Shown piece by piece: positions 15,388-22,693 of a stretch of DNA of 64,000 bases. Within the stretch, counting starts at the first letter, position 1, and each line of letters starts with the position of its first letter. The translations under genes were made by a program, and so were the position numbers. The DNA comes from Cryobacterium glucosi (GTDB lineage Bacteria; Actinomycetota; Actinomycetes; Actinomycetales; Microbacteriaceae), in the NCBI RefSeq assembly GCF_004402235.1, contig NZ_SOFS01000012.1, forward strand, positions 248,001 through 312,000, given 5' to 3'. Under the pieces are notes generated by a model. The model searched no databases. It was not told the DNA's origin and was given only the letters and a program-made list of their open reading frames with translations.

Positions 15388-17145
15388 ATGACCAACCTCC
15401 CGGAGTCGCCCGCCTCACCCGACAAGCCGCACGGCGACCGGGAGCATGACGACCCGGTGCTCGGCGGCGGCGTGCTCGGCGGCGGAGTGCTCGGCGGGTT
15501 GCGCTCGATGGCAAATGTCGTCACCGGGTTGGGCGGTTCGTCCGCCGCCGTCGACACGCTCAGTGACGAGGCGGTGCTCGAGGGACACGCACTGATCGCG
15601 AAAGCCCGGCGGGCCCTCGACACCCAGGCAGCATGGTTCGCAGCGACCCTGGCCCGCAGGTCCCGGCCCGACCTCGGCGGGAAGGGTCTTGCGGCCCGGA
15701 AGGGGTTCCGCTCCCCGGAGGACCTGCTGCAGTCGATCTCCGGGTCGAGCAAGGGCGATGCGGTCAAGCTCCTCGGGGTGGGCCGGCTGGTGGCCGAGAT
15801 CGACGCCGCTGAGAAGGCCGCCCGCGACGCCGCCGAGGCCCAGAAGCTGCTCGACGGCACCCCGCCCCTCGACGGGGCCGCTCCAGATCTGCCGCCGGTC
15901 GACCAGCCGGTTCCGTCGGCAGCGGTACCACCGTGGCACGCCCCGATCGGCCGCGCCCTCGCCGAGGGCTGGCTCAGCGTCGAGAAGGCGGACTCGCTCC
16001 GGAAAGGGCTCGGCGACCTGGACCGGGCGATCACCCCGGAGAAACTCGCGACGGCCCTGGCCCGGCTCCTCGCCGAGGCGCGCACGGTGAACGCTGACCA
16101 GTTGTTCAAGCGCGCCCGGCGGGTGCGGGACGTGCTCGATGAGGCCGGCATCGCCGCCCGCGAGAAGGCCGTCTACGACGACCGGTCCCTGCGGTTCTGG
16201 CGACTCCACACGGGGCAGGTGCGCCTGGTCGGCCTGTTCGCCCCCGAAGACGGCGAATACCTGATGAGTACCTACGACGCCATCACCAGCCCCCGCCGGG
16301 GCGGGGTCCGCTTTGTGAACAAGGAGCAGGCAGCGTGGGCGAAGCGCGTGCAGGACGACCCGCGCACCACCGAACAGCTCACCGCGGACGCATTCCTCGC
16401 CCTGACCAAACTCGGCGTCAAAGCCGACCCCAAGCGCATCGCCGGAGGACGAAGCCCCGCCGTCCGCATGATCACCATCCGCCCCAGGAGCACCACACCG
16501 ACCAGCACCACACCGACGGGGACCGCATCCACCGGCACCGCACTCATCGGCGTCGCACCGCACGGGACCGCGCCGGTCCGGACCGCGTCGATCGAGACCG
16601 CAGCCGGTAGGACTGAACCGAGCTGGCCGACTCCCGACGCGGTGACCGGACCCACGTCCGATGCCGAGGCAGGCCGCCGAGACGAGGCACCCGCGCTCCA
16701 GCCGGGCGTGATCGAGGGAACCGCGGTTCCGGTCTCCACCGAGACTCTAGAACGGAACCGGTGCGACACCGGACTCCTCGACGTCACCTTCGACGACCAC
16801 GGCAGCGGCGTCGACCTCGGCCGCGAACAACGCACCTTCAGCCCCGCCCAACGCGACGCCCTCGCCCTTCGCGACGGCGGCTGCATGTGGCCCGGCTGCG
16901 ACCGACCACCCTCCTGGACCGAAACCCACCACATCCAGCACTGGAAAGACGACACCGGCGCAACCAACCTCGCCGACGGGATCCTGCTCTGCCGGGCCGA
17001 CCACCTCAGACTCCACAACGAACACTGGCGCATCACACGCGACGACACCGGCCACTACTGGCTCACACCACCCCCGGGACTCGACCCCGAACAGAGACCC
17101 ATCCTCCTTACCAGCAAAAGCCCGATCCTCCGGGACGACGACTGA
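15388..17145 (+). CDS. DUF222 (13E12-type) HNH endonuclease
   Basis: A 585-residue protein of the family that is expanded in many actinobacterial genomes. The helical DUF222 region covers roughly residues 55-350. A low-complexity linker of eight degenerate pentapeptides spans about 368-407. The HNH nuclease domain is near the C-terminus: CMWPGCDRP, the ETHHIQHW strand-loop with the catalytic His, and LCRADHLRLHN. It may be a mobile-element or DNA-processing nuclease; no function is established for most members. It has its own putative promoter and is flanked downstream by a 15-bp repeat tract, so it may mark a recombination-prone site. Confidence 0.88.
   Translation: MTNLPESPASPDKPHGDREHDDPVLGGGVLGGGVLGGLRSMANVVTGLGGSSAAVDTLSDEAVLEGHALIAKARRALDTQAAWFAATLARRSRPDLGGKGLAARKGFRSPEDLLQSISGSSKGDAVKLLGVGRLVAEIDAAEKAARDAAEAQKLLDGTPPLDGAAPDLPPVDQPVPSAAVPPWHAPIGRALAEGWLSVEKADSLRKGLGDLDRAITPEKLATALARLLAEARTVNADQLFKRARRVRDVLDEAGIAAREKAVYDDRSLRFWRLHTGQVRLVGLFAPEDGEYLMSTYDAITSPRRGGVRFVNKEQAAWAKRVQDDPRTTEQLTADAFLALTKLGVKADPKRIAGGRSPAVRMITIRPRSTTPTSTTPTGTASTGTALIGVAPHGTAPVRTASIETAAGRTEPSWPTPDAVTGPTSDAEAGRRDEAPALQPGVIEGTAVPVSTETLERNRCDTGLLDVTFDDHGSGVDLGREQRTFSPAQRDALALRDGGCMWPGCDRPPSWTETHHIQHWKDDTGATNLADGILLCRADHLRLHNEHWRITRDDTGHYWLTPPPGLDPEQRPILLTSKSPILRDDD
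16489..16608 (+). repeat. Degenerate 15-bp coding repeat, eight units
   Basis: Eight in-frame 15-bp units encode pentapeptides (STTPT, STTPT, GTAST, GTALI, GVAPH, GTAPV, RTASI, ETAAG) in the linker between the DUF222 and HNH parts. Confidence 0.85.
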
Positions 17146-17253
17146 GTCGGCGAGGAAGATCGGCGGTGTAGCGGGGACGGCAGCGGCACCGACCGCCGAG
17201 TCTCCTTGTTCCGTACTAACGGTGTTCGAAACTGGACGTTTCGGACCCGGCAG

Positions 17254-17328
17254 TTCAGACATCGGCGCTTCAGACCTCACCGCTTCAGACCTCACCGCTT
17301 CACACTTCACGGTTTCAGACCAACCGTC
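17254..17328 (+). repeat. Noncoding 15-bp tandem repeat, five units
   Basis: Units of TTCAGACCTCACCGC: two perfect copies at 17269-17283 and 17284-17298, with three diverged copies around them. The tract lies in the 217-base gap between the HNH gene and the convergent glycosyltransferase; nothing else was recognised there. Confidence 0.9.
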
Positions 17329-17362
17329 TTGCCCGCGGCGGGTCCGACCGCCGGATCCGCTC

Positions 17363-18652
17363 CTACTGGTGCGGGACCTCGGCGGTGTCCCGCAGCGGGG
17401 CGAACATCCGGTCGAAGACGTTGCGCCGGTCGAACTGCATCGCATACTCGCGCGCACGGTCAGCCCAGTCCCTGCGCTCCTCCGCCGTGGTCTCGAGAAT
17501 TGCGCGGTCGATCGCCTCGGCGATCGCCTGCGGGTCTTCGACGGGGATGATCAGGGCGTGGTCGCCCACGGCTTCGCCGATGCCACCGGTGACGGTGGTG
17601 ATCACGGGACCGCCGCCGGCGAGCATCTTCTCGGCCAGTGCGATGCCGAACGTCTCCACGAACTCCGGCCGCGGCTTGCTCGGAAGCACGAAGGCGGCGC
17701 ATCCGGCCATCAGGTACGGCTTCTCCGCATCGCCGACGTCGTCGAGGAACCGGATGCGATCGGCGAGCGGCGAGGCCGCGGCGATGGCCCGGAGTGCCTC
17801 GGACTGCGGGCCGCGGCCTGCGATCACGAGGATCTTGTCCTGGCTGGCTGCGCTGATCGCGTAACCGGCGATGAGATCGTCGACGCCCTTCGCCGCGGTG
17901 AGCCGGGAGAGGAACAGGATGTACCCGTCCCGTTCGAGGCCGCGGGCGGTGAGAACGTCGTCCGTCACGCTCTCGTCGAGGTGCAGGTAGGAGTCTGCGT
18001 CGATCGCCGGGTAGGAGATCGTGATCCTTTCGCGGCACTGGGCCGCGTAGCGGGTGCCGTGGTGCTGGTCGACGAGTTCGGCCTCGGTGATGATGAGCTG
18101 CCGGGTGTACTCGGACACTGCGACGCAATAATCCTGGCTGAGATAGCTCGACAGGATGTGCGCAGCGGCGCCGAATCGTCCCTCGTTGACCGCGGTGCGC
18201 ACGACATTCGTGACGTCCGAACCCACGGCTTCCGCGATCGTGGTCACGTTGACGGGCAGTCCGGTCCCCCAGGCAGCGCGCACGGCGTCGGAGACCGCGA
18301 GCGTGTGCGGCGTGAGGTAGAGCGAGAGGCAGACCGTGGGCACGCCATCGGTGAAGAGCTCGATCAGCCGGCCGGTGACCCCGGCGAGGTGGCGCCCGTC
18401 GAGCACCTTGTAGTCCCCGACCGGTGCGGGGCGGTCGACGAAGATCCCGGGACTGTACGGCAGCACGGAATCGAGCGGTTTGAGCGGCAGTCCGGACGCC
18501 TGGAGCTTGTCGATCGGCCACGTCACGATGCGCACCTCGTCGAAGCCGCGCTCGAGCGCGGTCTCAGCGAGATTACGCGCTTCGACGGAGTGGCCGCAGA
18601 TGACCGGATCGGCCCGGACCACGATGACAAGCCGGTTCTCAACAGAATTCAT
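17363..18652 (-). CDS. GT4-type glycosyltransferase
   Basis: A 429-residue GT-B glycosyltransferase. The N-terminus LVIVVRADPVICGHSVEARN is the donor-side loop; the C-terminal half has LSRLTAAKGVDDLI, AGRGPQSEAL and EFVETFGIALAEKM, the E-x7-E-like signature of GT4, followed by TGGIGEAVG. The donor and acceptor are unknown. Its start overlaps the stop of the GH92 mannosidase by 4 bp, so the two are co-translated and probably belong to one glycan pathway, with mannose as a likely sugar. No membrane segment or signal peptide is present. Confidence 0.87.
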   Translation of the reverse strand: MNSVENRLVIVVRADPVICGHSVEARNLAETALERGFDEVRIVTWPIDKLQASGLPLKPLDSVLPYSPGIFVDRPAPVGDYKVLDGRHLAGVTGRLIELFTDGVPTVCLSLYLTPHTLAVSDAVRAAWGTGLPVNVTTIAEAVGSDVTNVVRTAVNEGRFGAAAHILSSYLSQDYCVAVSEYTRQLIITEAELVDQHHGTRYAAQCRERITISYPAIDADSYLHLDESVTDDVLTARGLERDGYILFLSRLTAAKGVDDLIAGYAISAASQDKILVIAGRGPQSEALRAIAAASPLADRIRFLDDVGDAEKPYLMAGCAAFVLPSKPRPEFVETFGIALAEKMLAGGGPVITTVTGGIGEAVGDHALIIPVEDPQAIAEAIDRAILETTAEERRDWADRAREYAMQFDRRNVFDRMFAPLRDTAEVPHQ

Positions 18653-20886
18653 GGTGTCTCTCCCGTGGATCGTGACGCTCGTGATGGTGACAAGGATGAT
18701 GGCGTCGAGGGTGGGAAGTCCGTCGTTCCCCAGCTGCCCGGCTCAGGCCCCAACTCCACGACGAGTTCGCCACCGGCGTGGAATTCATTTCCACTGAGCC
18801 AGGTGCGCCCGAGCGGTTCCCCGTTGAATTCCATAGCCTGCACATACTGTACGGGTCCGCCCGGTGCCGGTTCAATGAATCCACGAGTACGGATGGTGAA
18901 CGAGTGCTTACCGACAGAAAACGTCGACTTCTCGAAGGAGGGTGCGTTGACGAGGAAGATGTTCTGGCCGGCCACCGGGAACAGCCCGAGTGACGCCCAG
19001 ACGAACCAGGAACTGAGCCCGCCGGAGTCGTCGTTTCCTGGCAGCCCTCCCCGGCCGGTGCCGAACTGCTGATGCACGATGTTGTGCACGATCTCGGCCG
19101 TGCGGTCCGGCCGGCCCACGTAATGGTACGACCACGGCGCTTCCATGTCGGGCTCGTTGTTGAGTCCCTCGAATCGGCCGAGTCGGTAGCCGGCGATGAC
19201 TTCCTCCGGGCCGGAGCCCCGGACGAGCTGCTTCACCGGCTCGGCGCCGTAGCCGAAGAACTCGTCGAGCTGGGCGATGAACCGCTCGGCCCCTCCGCTC
19301 AGGGCGATGCGGGCATCCATGTCCTGCACCAGCCGGAACGAGTAGTTGTGCCGGGTGCCCTCGTAGTACGTGGAGTCCTTCAGGAGACCGGTGACCGGGT
19401 CGTACGCATTCACCCAGCGTTCAGCGAGGGCGACGAACTGCTCGACGAGGGCCCTGTCGCCGACGTGCCCGGCGACCTTCGCGGTGCACCAGTATCCGAA
19501 AGCCAGGTCGAGGGTGTGGCTGATCGGATGCGCCTCCCCGTGAACCAGGAACTCCTCGCCGTAGGTGCGGCGCAGGTCGTCGGACATGTGCACGAGGGCC
19601 CAGTCCCAGTCGATGCCGGGGAGGCCGAGCTGGCACAGGTCGGCGAGGAAGGTATGGGCGAGAGCACTCGCCTGCCGTGAGAAACGGTCGCTTCCGCGGG
19701 CCATCCGGTACCCGATGGGGAAGTTGCCCTCCTCCTCCGAGATGGTGATCATCGCGTTCGCGAGCTCGACCGCTCGTTCCGGCATCAGCGCAGTGATCAG
19801 GGGAAGCTGGGTGCGGTAGATGTCCCACATGGTGCTGATGTCGAAGACGAACGGTCCGTCCGTCGGCCAGAACGGGCTCTCCGAGGGGGCCAGGCAGGGC
19901 TTGATCAGGGCGTGGTAGAGCGCCGTCGAGAACACCGTCTGGCGAGCGGCAGACGGTGTCCTGACCGTGATGCCCTTGAGCTTTTTGCGCCAGACCTTCT
20001 GGGTCCGCTCCCGGCGGGGCGTGAACTGCGCCGGTCCGGTTCCGCAATCCGCCTCGAGGTTGCGCTTGGCCTGGTCGACGCCCCGCAGGGAGAATCCGAT
20101 CCGCAGCTCGATCGTCTGGCCCTCCTCGCTCGGACCGGCCCACATCAGGCCGAACGGGCGCAAGGTCGTCGGGCGGATGTGGTCGAAGTCGAGCCGGGTC
20201 CCACCCGGCATCAGGCGTCTGTCGTACCAGAGCATCTGACGCCACTGGGGGTTGTCGCACTCGATGTACACCGAAAGAGGGGCGCCCTCCACCACGATCT
20301 CCCCGCTGGCGACTCCGGGCTCGAGGCACTCGAGATGGGCCCGCACCGGGATCGTAGCGCCGTACGGAATCGACAGTCCACCGTGCGAGAAGTCGATGAC
20401 CACCCGCGCCTTGGAATGTGCCGGAAAGGTATACCGGTGCACCGCACTCTTCGGCCCGACGGTGAGCTCTGCGGTGATGCCGGAGTCGAGGGTTCCTGAA
20501 TACCAGCCCGGCTCGGCTTGTTCGTCGGTCAGCTCCCAGGTCCGACCGAGCACGTCGAGTGGTTCGATCATCGGCGTGACGCGGAAGTAGTTGTAGTACT
20601 TTCGGATGGCGCCGGTACCGGACTGCTGGAAGTGCGCGAATCCCGAAGCGAGGTGACGCTCGTGCAGGAGGGGCGGGATGCCCTCGAGAGAGAGGTCGTA
20701 CCGGCCGTACCCTGTCGGATAGGCCCCCGAATACGCGCAGGCCGATACCATCCCGAGCGGGTAGGTAGCGCCCGGGTGCGTGTTCCCGATTTGAGGCTTC
20801 GGCCACCACCAGGTGGCGGCGAGGCCGGTCTGGGGAGGAAGGTCCGTAACCTCGGTGCCGATAAACGGGTCAACGCGACCGATCAT
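18649..20886 (-). CDS. GH92-family alpha-mannosidase
   Basis: A 745-residue glycoside hydrolase of family GH92, calcium-dependent exo-alpha-mannosidases. Family marks are VDPFIGTE at the N-terminus, GNTHPGATYPLGMV near residue 33, and GNDDSGGLSSWFVWASLGLFP near the C-terminus. There is no signal peptide: I chose the ATG at 20884-20886 because AGGAG sits just upstream, and the longer in-frame start (15 extra residues) adds no export signal either. It thus looks cytoplasmic, whereas many characterised GH92 enzymes are exported. It is the first gene of a pair with a GT4 glycosyltransferase. Confidence 0.88.
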   Translation of the reverse strand: MIGRVDPFIGTEVTDLPPQTGLAATWWWPKPQIGNTHPGATYPLGMVSACAYSGAYPTGYGRYDLSLEGIPPLLHERHLASGFAHFQQSGTGAIRKYYNYFRVTPMIEPLDVLGRTWELTDEQAEPGWYSGTLDSGITAELTVGPKSAVHRYTFPAHSKARVVIDFSHGGLSIPYGATIPVRAHLECLEPGVASGEIVVEGAPLSVYIECDNPQWRQMLWYDRRLMPGGTRLDFDHIRPTTLRPFGLMWAGPSEEGQTIELRIGFSLRGVDQAKRNLEADCGTGPAQFTPRRERTQKVWRKKLKGITVRTPSAARQTVFSTALYHALIKPCLAPSESPFWPTDGPFVFDISTMWDIYRTQLPLITALMPERAVELANAMITISEEEGNFPIGYRMARGSDRFSRQASALAHTFLADLCQLGLPGIDWDWALVHMSDDLRRTYGEEFLVHGEAHPISHTLDLAFGYWCTAKVAGHVGDRALVEQFVALAERWVNAYDPVTGLLKDSTYYEGTRHNYSFRLVQDMDARIALSGGAERFIAQLDEFFGYGAEPVKQLVRGSGPEEVIAGYRLGRFEGLNNEPDMEAPWSYHYVGRPDRTAEIVHNIVHQQFGTGRGGLPGNDDSGGLSSWFVWASLGLFPVAGQNIFLVNAPSFEKSTFSVGKHSFTIRTRGFIEPAPGGPVQYVQAMEFNGEPLGRTWLSGNEFHAGGELVVELGPEPGSWGTTDFPPSTPSSLSPSRASRSTGETP

Positions 20887-20959
20887 GCAGTATCTCCTCT
20901 GAATGCCTTCCTCGGAGAGTAGCCGCTGCACTGCGTCGAAGATGACGCGACTCCGTTAC

Positions 20960-20978
20960 CGCGAGGTAAATTCTCGCG
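20960..20978. promoter_or_regulatory. Inverted repeat between GH92 and GST genes
   Basis: CGCGAG-N7-CTCGCG lies in the divergent control region, just upstream of the GST -10 box and 74 bp upstream of the mannosidase start. It is a plausible operator. Confidence 0.4.
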
Positions 20979-20985
20979 CCGCCGC

Positions 20986-20991
20986 TACCGT
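20986..20991 (+). promoter_or_regulatory. Candidate -10 box for leaderless GST transcription
   Basis: TACCGT followed by 6 nt (TGAAGG) and the ATG at 20998, the TANNNT-N6-ATG pattern. Confidence 0.4.
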
Positions 20992-20997
20992 TGAAGG

Positions 20998-22026
20998 ATG
21001 ACCACCCCAGAGCCCGAGGGCGCAGACCTGACGCCGAGCTACATCGAACCCGGACAGCCCTTCGATCGCGACACCCACTACATCGAGGACCGCATCACCC
21101 GGGACGCCCGTGACGGCTGGCCCGTCGAGCCCGGCCGGTACCGTCTCGTGGCCGCGCGGGCGTGCCCGTGGGCGAACCGGACCGCGATCGTCCGGCGCCT
21201 GCTCGGGCTGGAGGCGGTCATCTCGCTGGGCCTGCCGGGACCGACGCACGACAGGAACAGCTGGACCTTCGACCTCGACCCCGGCGCCGTTGACCCGGTG
21301 CTCGGCATTGAACGGCTTCAGCAGGCCTATTTCGCGAGATTCCCGGATTACCCGCGCGGCATCACCGTTCCCGCGATCGTGGACATTCCGAGCGGACGGG
21401 TCGTCACCAACAACTACCCGCAGATCACGATCGACTTCGAAACCGAATGGGTGGAGTATCACCGTGAGGGTGCTCCCGATCTGTATCCGGTCGAGCATCG
21501 CGCCGAGATCGACGAGGTCGCCGACCTGGTCTTCCACGACGTCAACAACGGCGTCTACAAGTGCGGCTTCGCCGGCAGCCAGAAGTCCTACGAGCGGGCA
21601 TACGACGCCCTCTTCGCCCGCCTGGACTGGCTCGAGGAGCGCCTCGCGACCCAGCGCTTCCTTGTCGGCGACACGATCACCGAGGCCGACATCCGGCTCT
21701 TCACGACGCTCGCACGGTTCGACGCCGTGTATCACGGCCACTTCAAGTGCAACCGCAACAAGCTCAGCGAGATGCCCGTCCTGTGGGCATACGCGAGGGA
21801 CCTCTTCCAGACGCCGGGTTTCGGCGACACGATCGACTTCGAACAGATCAAGCGGCACTACTACGTCACCCACAGCGACATCAATCCGAGCGGCATCGTC
21901 CCGAAGGGGCCGGATGCCCGTGGCTGGCTCGAACCGTCTGGTCGCGAGGCCCTGGGCGGGCGTCCGTTCGGCGACGGCACCCCGCCGGGGTCTCCCCTGC
22001 CGGCAGAGCGGGTGCCGGCGCTCTGA
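20998..22026 (+). CDS. Xi-class glutathione transferase family / S-(thiol)-hydroquinone reductase
   Basis: A 342-residue cytoplasmic protein of the xi-class GST family (YqjG/PcpF-like), which reduce thiol-hydroquinone conjugates. The catalytic CPWA motif is at residues 56-59 (ACPWANR). The thioredoxin-like N-terminal half ends with PQITIDFETEW, and the helical half has VYKCGFA and TEADIRLFTTLARFD, all typical. Actinobacteria generally use mycothiol rather than glutathione, so the natural thiol may be mycothiol; this is inference. It is divergent from the mannosidase and followed by a perfect short palindrome, then the lipoprotein gene. Confidence 0.87.
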   Translation: MTTPEPEGADLTPSYIEPGQPFDRDTHYIEDRITRDARDGWPVEPGRYRLVAARACPWANRTAIVRRLLGLEAVISLGLPGPTHDRNSWTFDLDPGAVDPVLGIERLQQAYFARFPDYPRGITVPAIVDIPSGRVVTNNYPQITIDFETEWVEYHREGAPDLYPVEHRAEIDEVADLVFHDVNNGVYKCGFAGSQKSYERAYDALFARLDWLEERLATQRFLVGDTITEADIRLFTTLARFDAVYHGHFKCNRNKLSEMPVLWAYARDLFQTPGFGDTIDFEQIKRHYYVTHSDINPSGIVPKGPDARGWLEPSGREALGGRPFGDGTPPGSPLPAERVPAL

Positions 22027-22028
22027 CT

Positions 22029-22043
22029 CTGTCCCGGGGACAG
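22029..22043. promoter_or_regulatory. Short palindrome upstream of the lipoprotein/ECF operon
   Basis: CTGTCCC-G-GGGACAG, a perfect 7-bp dyad with a single central base, sits right after the GST stop. The tight centre makes a terminator unlikely; an operator is possible. Confidence 0.25.
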
Positions 22044-22112
22044 CACCGCGGGCATGCTCCGGCACGATGACCCTGCGCGTCTGACGAATTCCGATTCCCG
22101 CCTGCCGCTCAG

Positions 22113-22118
22113 TATTCT
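22113..22118 (+). promoter_or_regulatory. Candidate -10 box of the lipoprotein/ECF operon
   Basis: TATTCT lies 7 nt before the ATG at 22126, with GGGGGG between. The transcript would be leaderless or nearly so. The 99-base gap is too short for a cobalamin riboswitch. Confidence 0.35.
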
Positions 22119-22125
22119 GGGGGGC

Positions 22126-22680
22126 ATGAAGATGCCAGTACTCGTTACGCTCACCCTGCTCGGAGCGCTGGCGCTCAGCGGTTGCGCCACCGGCCCGTCC
22201 ACGTCGCCCAGCGGGACAGCCGCGCCCGGAGCCGCAGCAACGGCCGCCGCCACGGAGTCCGCCTCGCCAGAGGCCTGTTCCGGGGTGAGGGTTGTCGTCG
22301 ATTTCGGAACCCTCGCCGCACCGAAGATCACCGACTGTGTGGACACCGGGACGGCGACCACGATCGCTGCAAGCGCCGTCATGAAGACCGCGGCCGTCGC
22401 GACCGAGGGAACCGTCCAGTACGGCGACCAGGTCGTCTGCCGCGTGAACGGGCGCCCTGCCGCCGACGAGACCGTCACGGTCACGGGCCAGGCCTCGTTC
22501 GTCGAATCGTGCCAGTCGATGGCGCCCGCATACGCATACTGGGCGCTGTGGATCCAGCAGTCCCCCGGCGCGGCCTGGGAGTACGCCCAGGAGGGCCTCG
22601 GGAGCCTCCAGGTGACGCCGGGTCAGTCCCTCGGCCTCGTGTTCACCACCGGTACCGAGACTCCGACGCCCGGGAGCTAG
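22126..22680 (+). CDS. Lipoprotein with a possible DUF4430/transcobalamin-C-like domain
   Basis: A 184-residue exported lipoprotein. The signal peptide MKMPVLVTLTLLGALALSGC ends in a clear lipobox (LSGC, Cys20), then a Ser/Ala/Thr-rich spacer to about residue 45. The C-terminal part has a paired-Trp segment (YAYWALWIQQ ... AAWEYAQEG) and a final VTPGQSLGLVF strand that resemble the DUF4430 domain, which is related to the C-terminal domain of cobalamin carriers such as transcobalamin. I judge this by eye, so it is tentative. It lies 13 bp upstream of the ECF transporter gene and is probably its surface binding partner. Confidence 0.7.
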   Translation: MKMPVLVTLTLLGALALSGCATGPSTSPSGTAAPGAAATAAATESASPEACSGVRVVVDFGTLAAPKITDCVDTGTATTIAASAVMKTAAVATEGTVQYGDQVVCRVNGRPAADETVTVTGQASFVESCQSMAPAYAYWALWIQQSPGAAWEYAQEGLGSLQVTPGQSLGLVFTTGTETPTPGS

Positions 22681-22693
22681 GGCTCCGACCCCG

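Noticed and set aside
17254-17328. CRISPR array
   Set aside because: The 15-bp units are directly adjacent with no spacers, and no cas genes are present.
17222-19072. Long plus-strand open frame across the glycosyltransferase and mannosidase genes
   Set aside because: Low-complexity Arg/Gly/Asp-rich translation, antisense to two well-recognised genes; a high-GC shadow frame.
22027-22125. Possible cobalamin riboswitch upstream of the lipoprotein/ECF operon
   Set aside because: Only 99 bases are available and no B12-box-like sequence is seen; the same holds for the 85 bases upstream of metH.
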